From: Saprospiraceae bacterium | GTDB lineage: Bacteria > Bacteroidota > Bacteroidia > Chitinophagales > Saprospiraceae | DNA: 64,000 bases | Reading direction: 5' to 3' | Assembly (NCBI GenBank): GCA_020630435.1 | Contig: JAHDBJ010000002.1 | Coordinates: 218,970-282,969, forward strand | Shown: piece after piece, positions 63,256 to 64,000 of the stretch | Layout: each line of letters opens with the position of its first letter | How positions within the stretch are numbered: the stretch's first letter is position 1 | Program-made: the position numbers and the translations under genes | The notes under the pieces: generated by a model | The model's input: the letters and a program-made list of their open reading frames with translations, nothing else | The model's database searches: none | Told to the model about the DNA's origin: nothing

Positions 63256-63945
63256 ATGCAATTAAGTATTATTATACCAACTTTGAATGAAGCTGAAAAT
63301 ATAGGCAATCTTTTGAATTACCTTCAGTCAATAACGCCTGTTCAGCAAGTTGAATATATCGTAGTAGATGGTGGTAGTAATGATAAAACAATCGATATAG
63401 CTCAAAAAAAAGGGGCAAAGACCTATAAAAGCCCACAAAAAGGACGAGGATTCCAACTAAACTTTGGCGCTCGTAAGGCCAAAGCTCCTTTGCTTTATTT
63501 TGTTCATGCTGATACGCTCCCTCCGCAAGCTTATTGGTATGAAATACTGAAAGCTCTAGAAGAAAATTATGAAATTGGTTGCTTTCGATTTCGATTTCGT
63601 TCTTCAAAGCCAATGCTAAAAATTAATGCTTTCTTTACTCGCTTTGATCTTTCATTTACTAGAGGAGGTGATCAAACGCTGTTTGTTACTCGCCAACTCT
63701 TTGAGGAATTAAATGGATTTAGAAATGACTATAAAATCATGGAAGACTTTGATTTTATAAAAAGAGCAAGAGCTATTCGGCCGTTTAAAATTATGCCAAA
63801 AGCTACCTTAGTTTCTGCTAGAAAATATGACAATAATAGTTGGTTAAGGGTACAAATAGCAAATCTAATTGTTTTTAATATGTGGAGGTGGGGCTATTCT
63901 CAGGATAGAATGCTCACGATGTACAAAAAATTACTGAGGCAATGA
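63256..63945 (+). CDS. Family 2 glycosyltransferase (TIGR04283 type)
   Basis: The 229-residue protein has a GT-A fold with IIPTLNEAENIGNLL near residue 6, VDGGSNDKTIDIAQ near 37, GRGFQLNFGARKA near 62, and a metal-binding segment FVHADTLPP near 86. The short size and motifs match the TIGR04283 group, linked in name to arsenosugar synthesis and often neighbouring TIGR04282-type genes, which are not in this window. It probably forms a transcript with moaC. Confidence 0.85.
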   Translation: MQLSIIIPTLNEAENIGNLLNYLQSITPVQQVEYIVVDGGSNDKTIDIAQKKGAKTYKSPQKGRGFQLNFGARKAKAPLLYFVHADTLPPQAYWYEILKALEENYEIGCFRFRFRSSKPMLKINAFFTRFDLSFTRGGDQTLFVTRQLFEELNGFRNDYKIMEDFDFIKRARAIRPFKIMPKATLVSARKYDNNSWLRVQIANLIVFNMWRWGYSQDRMLTMYKKLLRQ

Positions 63946-63952
63946 CAAAAAA

Positions 63953-64000
63953 AAACTGCTACTTACGCAGCAGTTTACCCCAAAAAACCAAATGAAAAAC
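63953..64000. other. Hairpin plus CCCCAAAAAACCAAA element (copy 2, cut by window edge)
   Basis: AAACTGCT (63953-63960) and AGCAGTTT (63969-63976) form a perfect 8-bp hairpin, followed by ACCCCAAAAAACCAAA (63977-63992) and ATGAAAAAC running into the window end. Box and order match copy 1 at 8504. Read on the - strand the hairpin is followed by nine T residues, so it may be a leftward terminator; on the + strand it could be the leader of a gene starting MKN beyond the window. Confidence 0.55.

Noticed and set aside
1..64000. tRNA or rRNA genes
   Set aside because: No cloverleaf with conserved T-loop or rRNA-like GC-rich stretch was noticed by eye; a tRNAscan run would settle it.
1..64000. CRISPR array, prophage or intact insertion sequence
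   Set aside because: No evenly spaced direct repeats, phage structural genes, integrase or transposase frames were found.

Overview
The window is a chromosomal stretch from an AT-rich member of the Bacteroidota. The evidence is the presence of type IX secretion system (T9SS) C-terminal sorting domains of both type A and type B, a GldG-like gliding protein, SprB-type and choice-of-anchor L repeats, a GGGP synthase, DUF4369- and DUF6089-type proteins, and many upstream boxes matching the Bacteroidota -7 promoter element TAnnTTTG. The combination of a large choice-of-anchor L/P-domain/SprB adhesin with a type B sorting domain would fit a Saprospiria-like marine organism, but the class is an inference. 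I saw no rRNA, tRNA, CRISPR array, phage module or intact insertion sequence. Most genes look like ordinary chromosomal genes in short operons.

Layout. 0-8 kb: a dynamin-like GTPase cut by the window edge, a bestrophin-type channel overlapping an AraC regulator tail to tail, and a leftward run of recQ, a beta-lactamase-fold lipoprotein and a two-gene ABC exporter. 7.8-8.9 kb: a 1.1 kb gap holding inverted repeats and a hairpin-plus-CCCCAAAAAACCAAA element that recurs at the right end of the window. 8.9-15.3 kb: an M14 metallopeptidase, a PolX/PHP protein whose polymerase site looks dead, an amphipathic repeat protein, and an OsmC-MetZ pair. 15.4-16.8 kb: a broken lipoprotein gene and an unknown partner. 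16.9-21.4 kb: an apparent operon of an uncharacterised coiled-coil AAA-type ATPase, an MscS-like membrane protein and a cation/proton antiporter. 21.5-25.4 kb: thioredoxin-like lipoprotein, trxA, DUF58 protein, and an intact paralogue of the broken lipoprotein with its own partner. 25.6-30.1 kb: PPK2, OM barrel, S4 protein, lipase-like hydrolase and a PhoB/PhoR-like two-component pair.

30-47.7 kb: M50 peptidase, pepT, the 1559-residue T9SS adhesin, sppA, a VWA protein, a thiol-disulfide lipoprotein-like protein, a Cys-rich T9SS secreted protein, a TPR-SH3 (BatE-like) protein, a frameshifted lipoprotein and a DUF6089 outer-membrane protein. 48-57 kb: a YdjC-like protein with an altered metal site, a SAM methyltransferase, a 1047-residue secreted T9SS protein with SdrD-B-like domains, a LuxC-like acyl-CoA reductase, a tiny membrane protein and a DUF1569 protein. 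57-64 kb: rseP, nitrilase and gldG in one run, an HD hydrolase, GGGP synthase, moaC and a TIGR04283-type glycosyltransferase.

The best candidates for something undescribed are the ATPase/MscS-like/antiporter operon, the duplicated lipoprotein-plus-partner cassettes (possibly effector/immunity-like, unproven), and the recurring hairpin-CCCCAAAAAACCAAA-ATGAAAA element. All functional calls are from reading motifs by eye; no database search was run.
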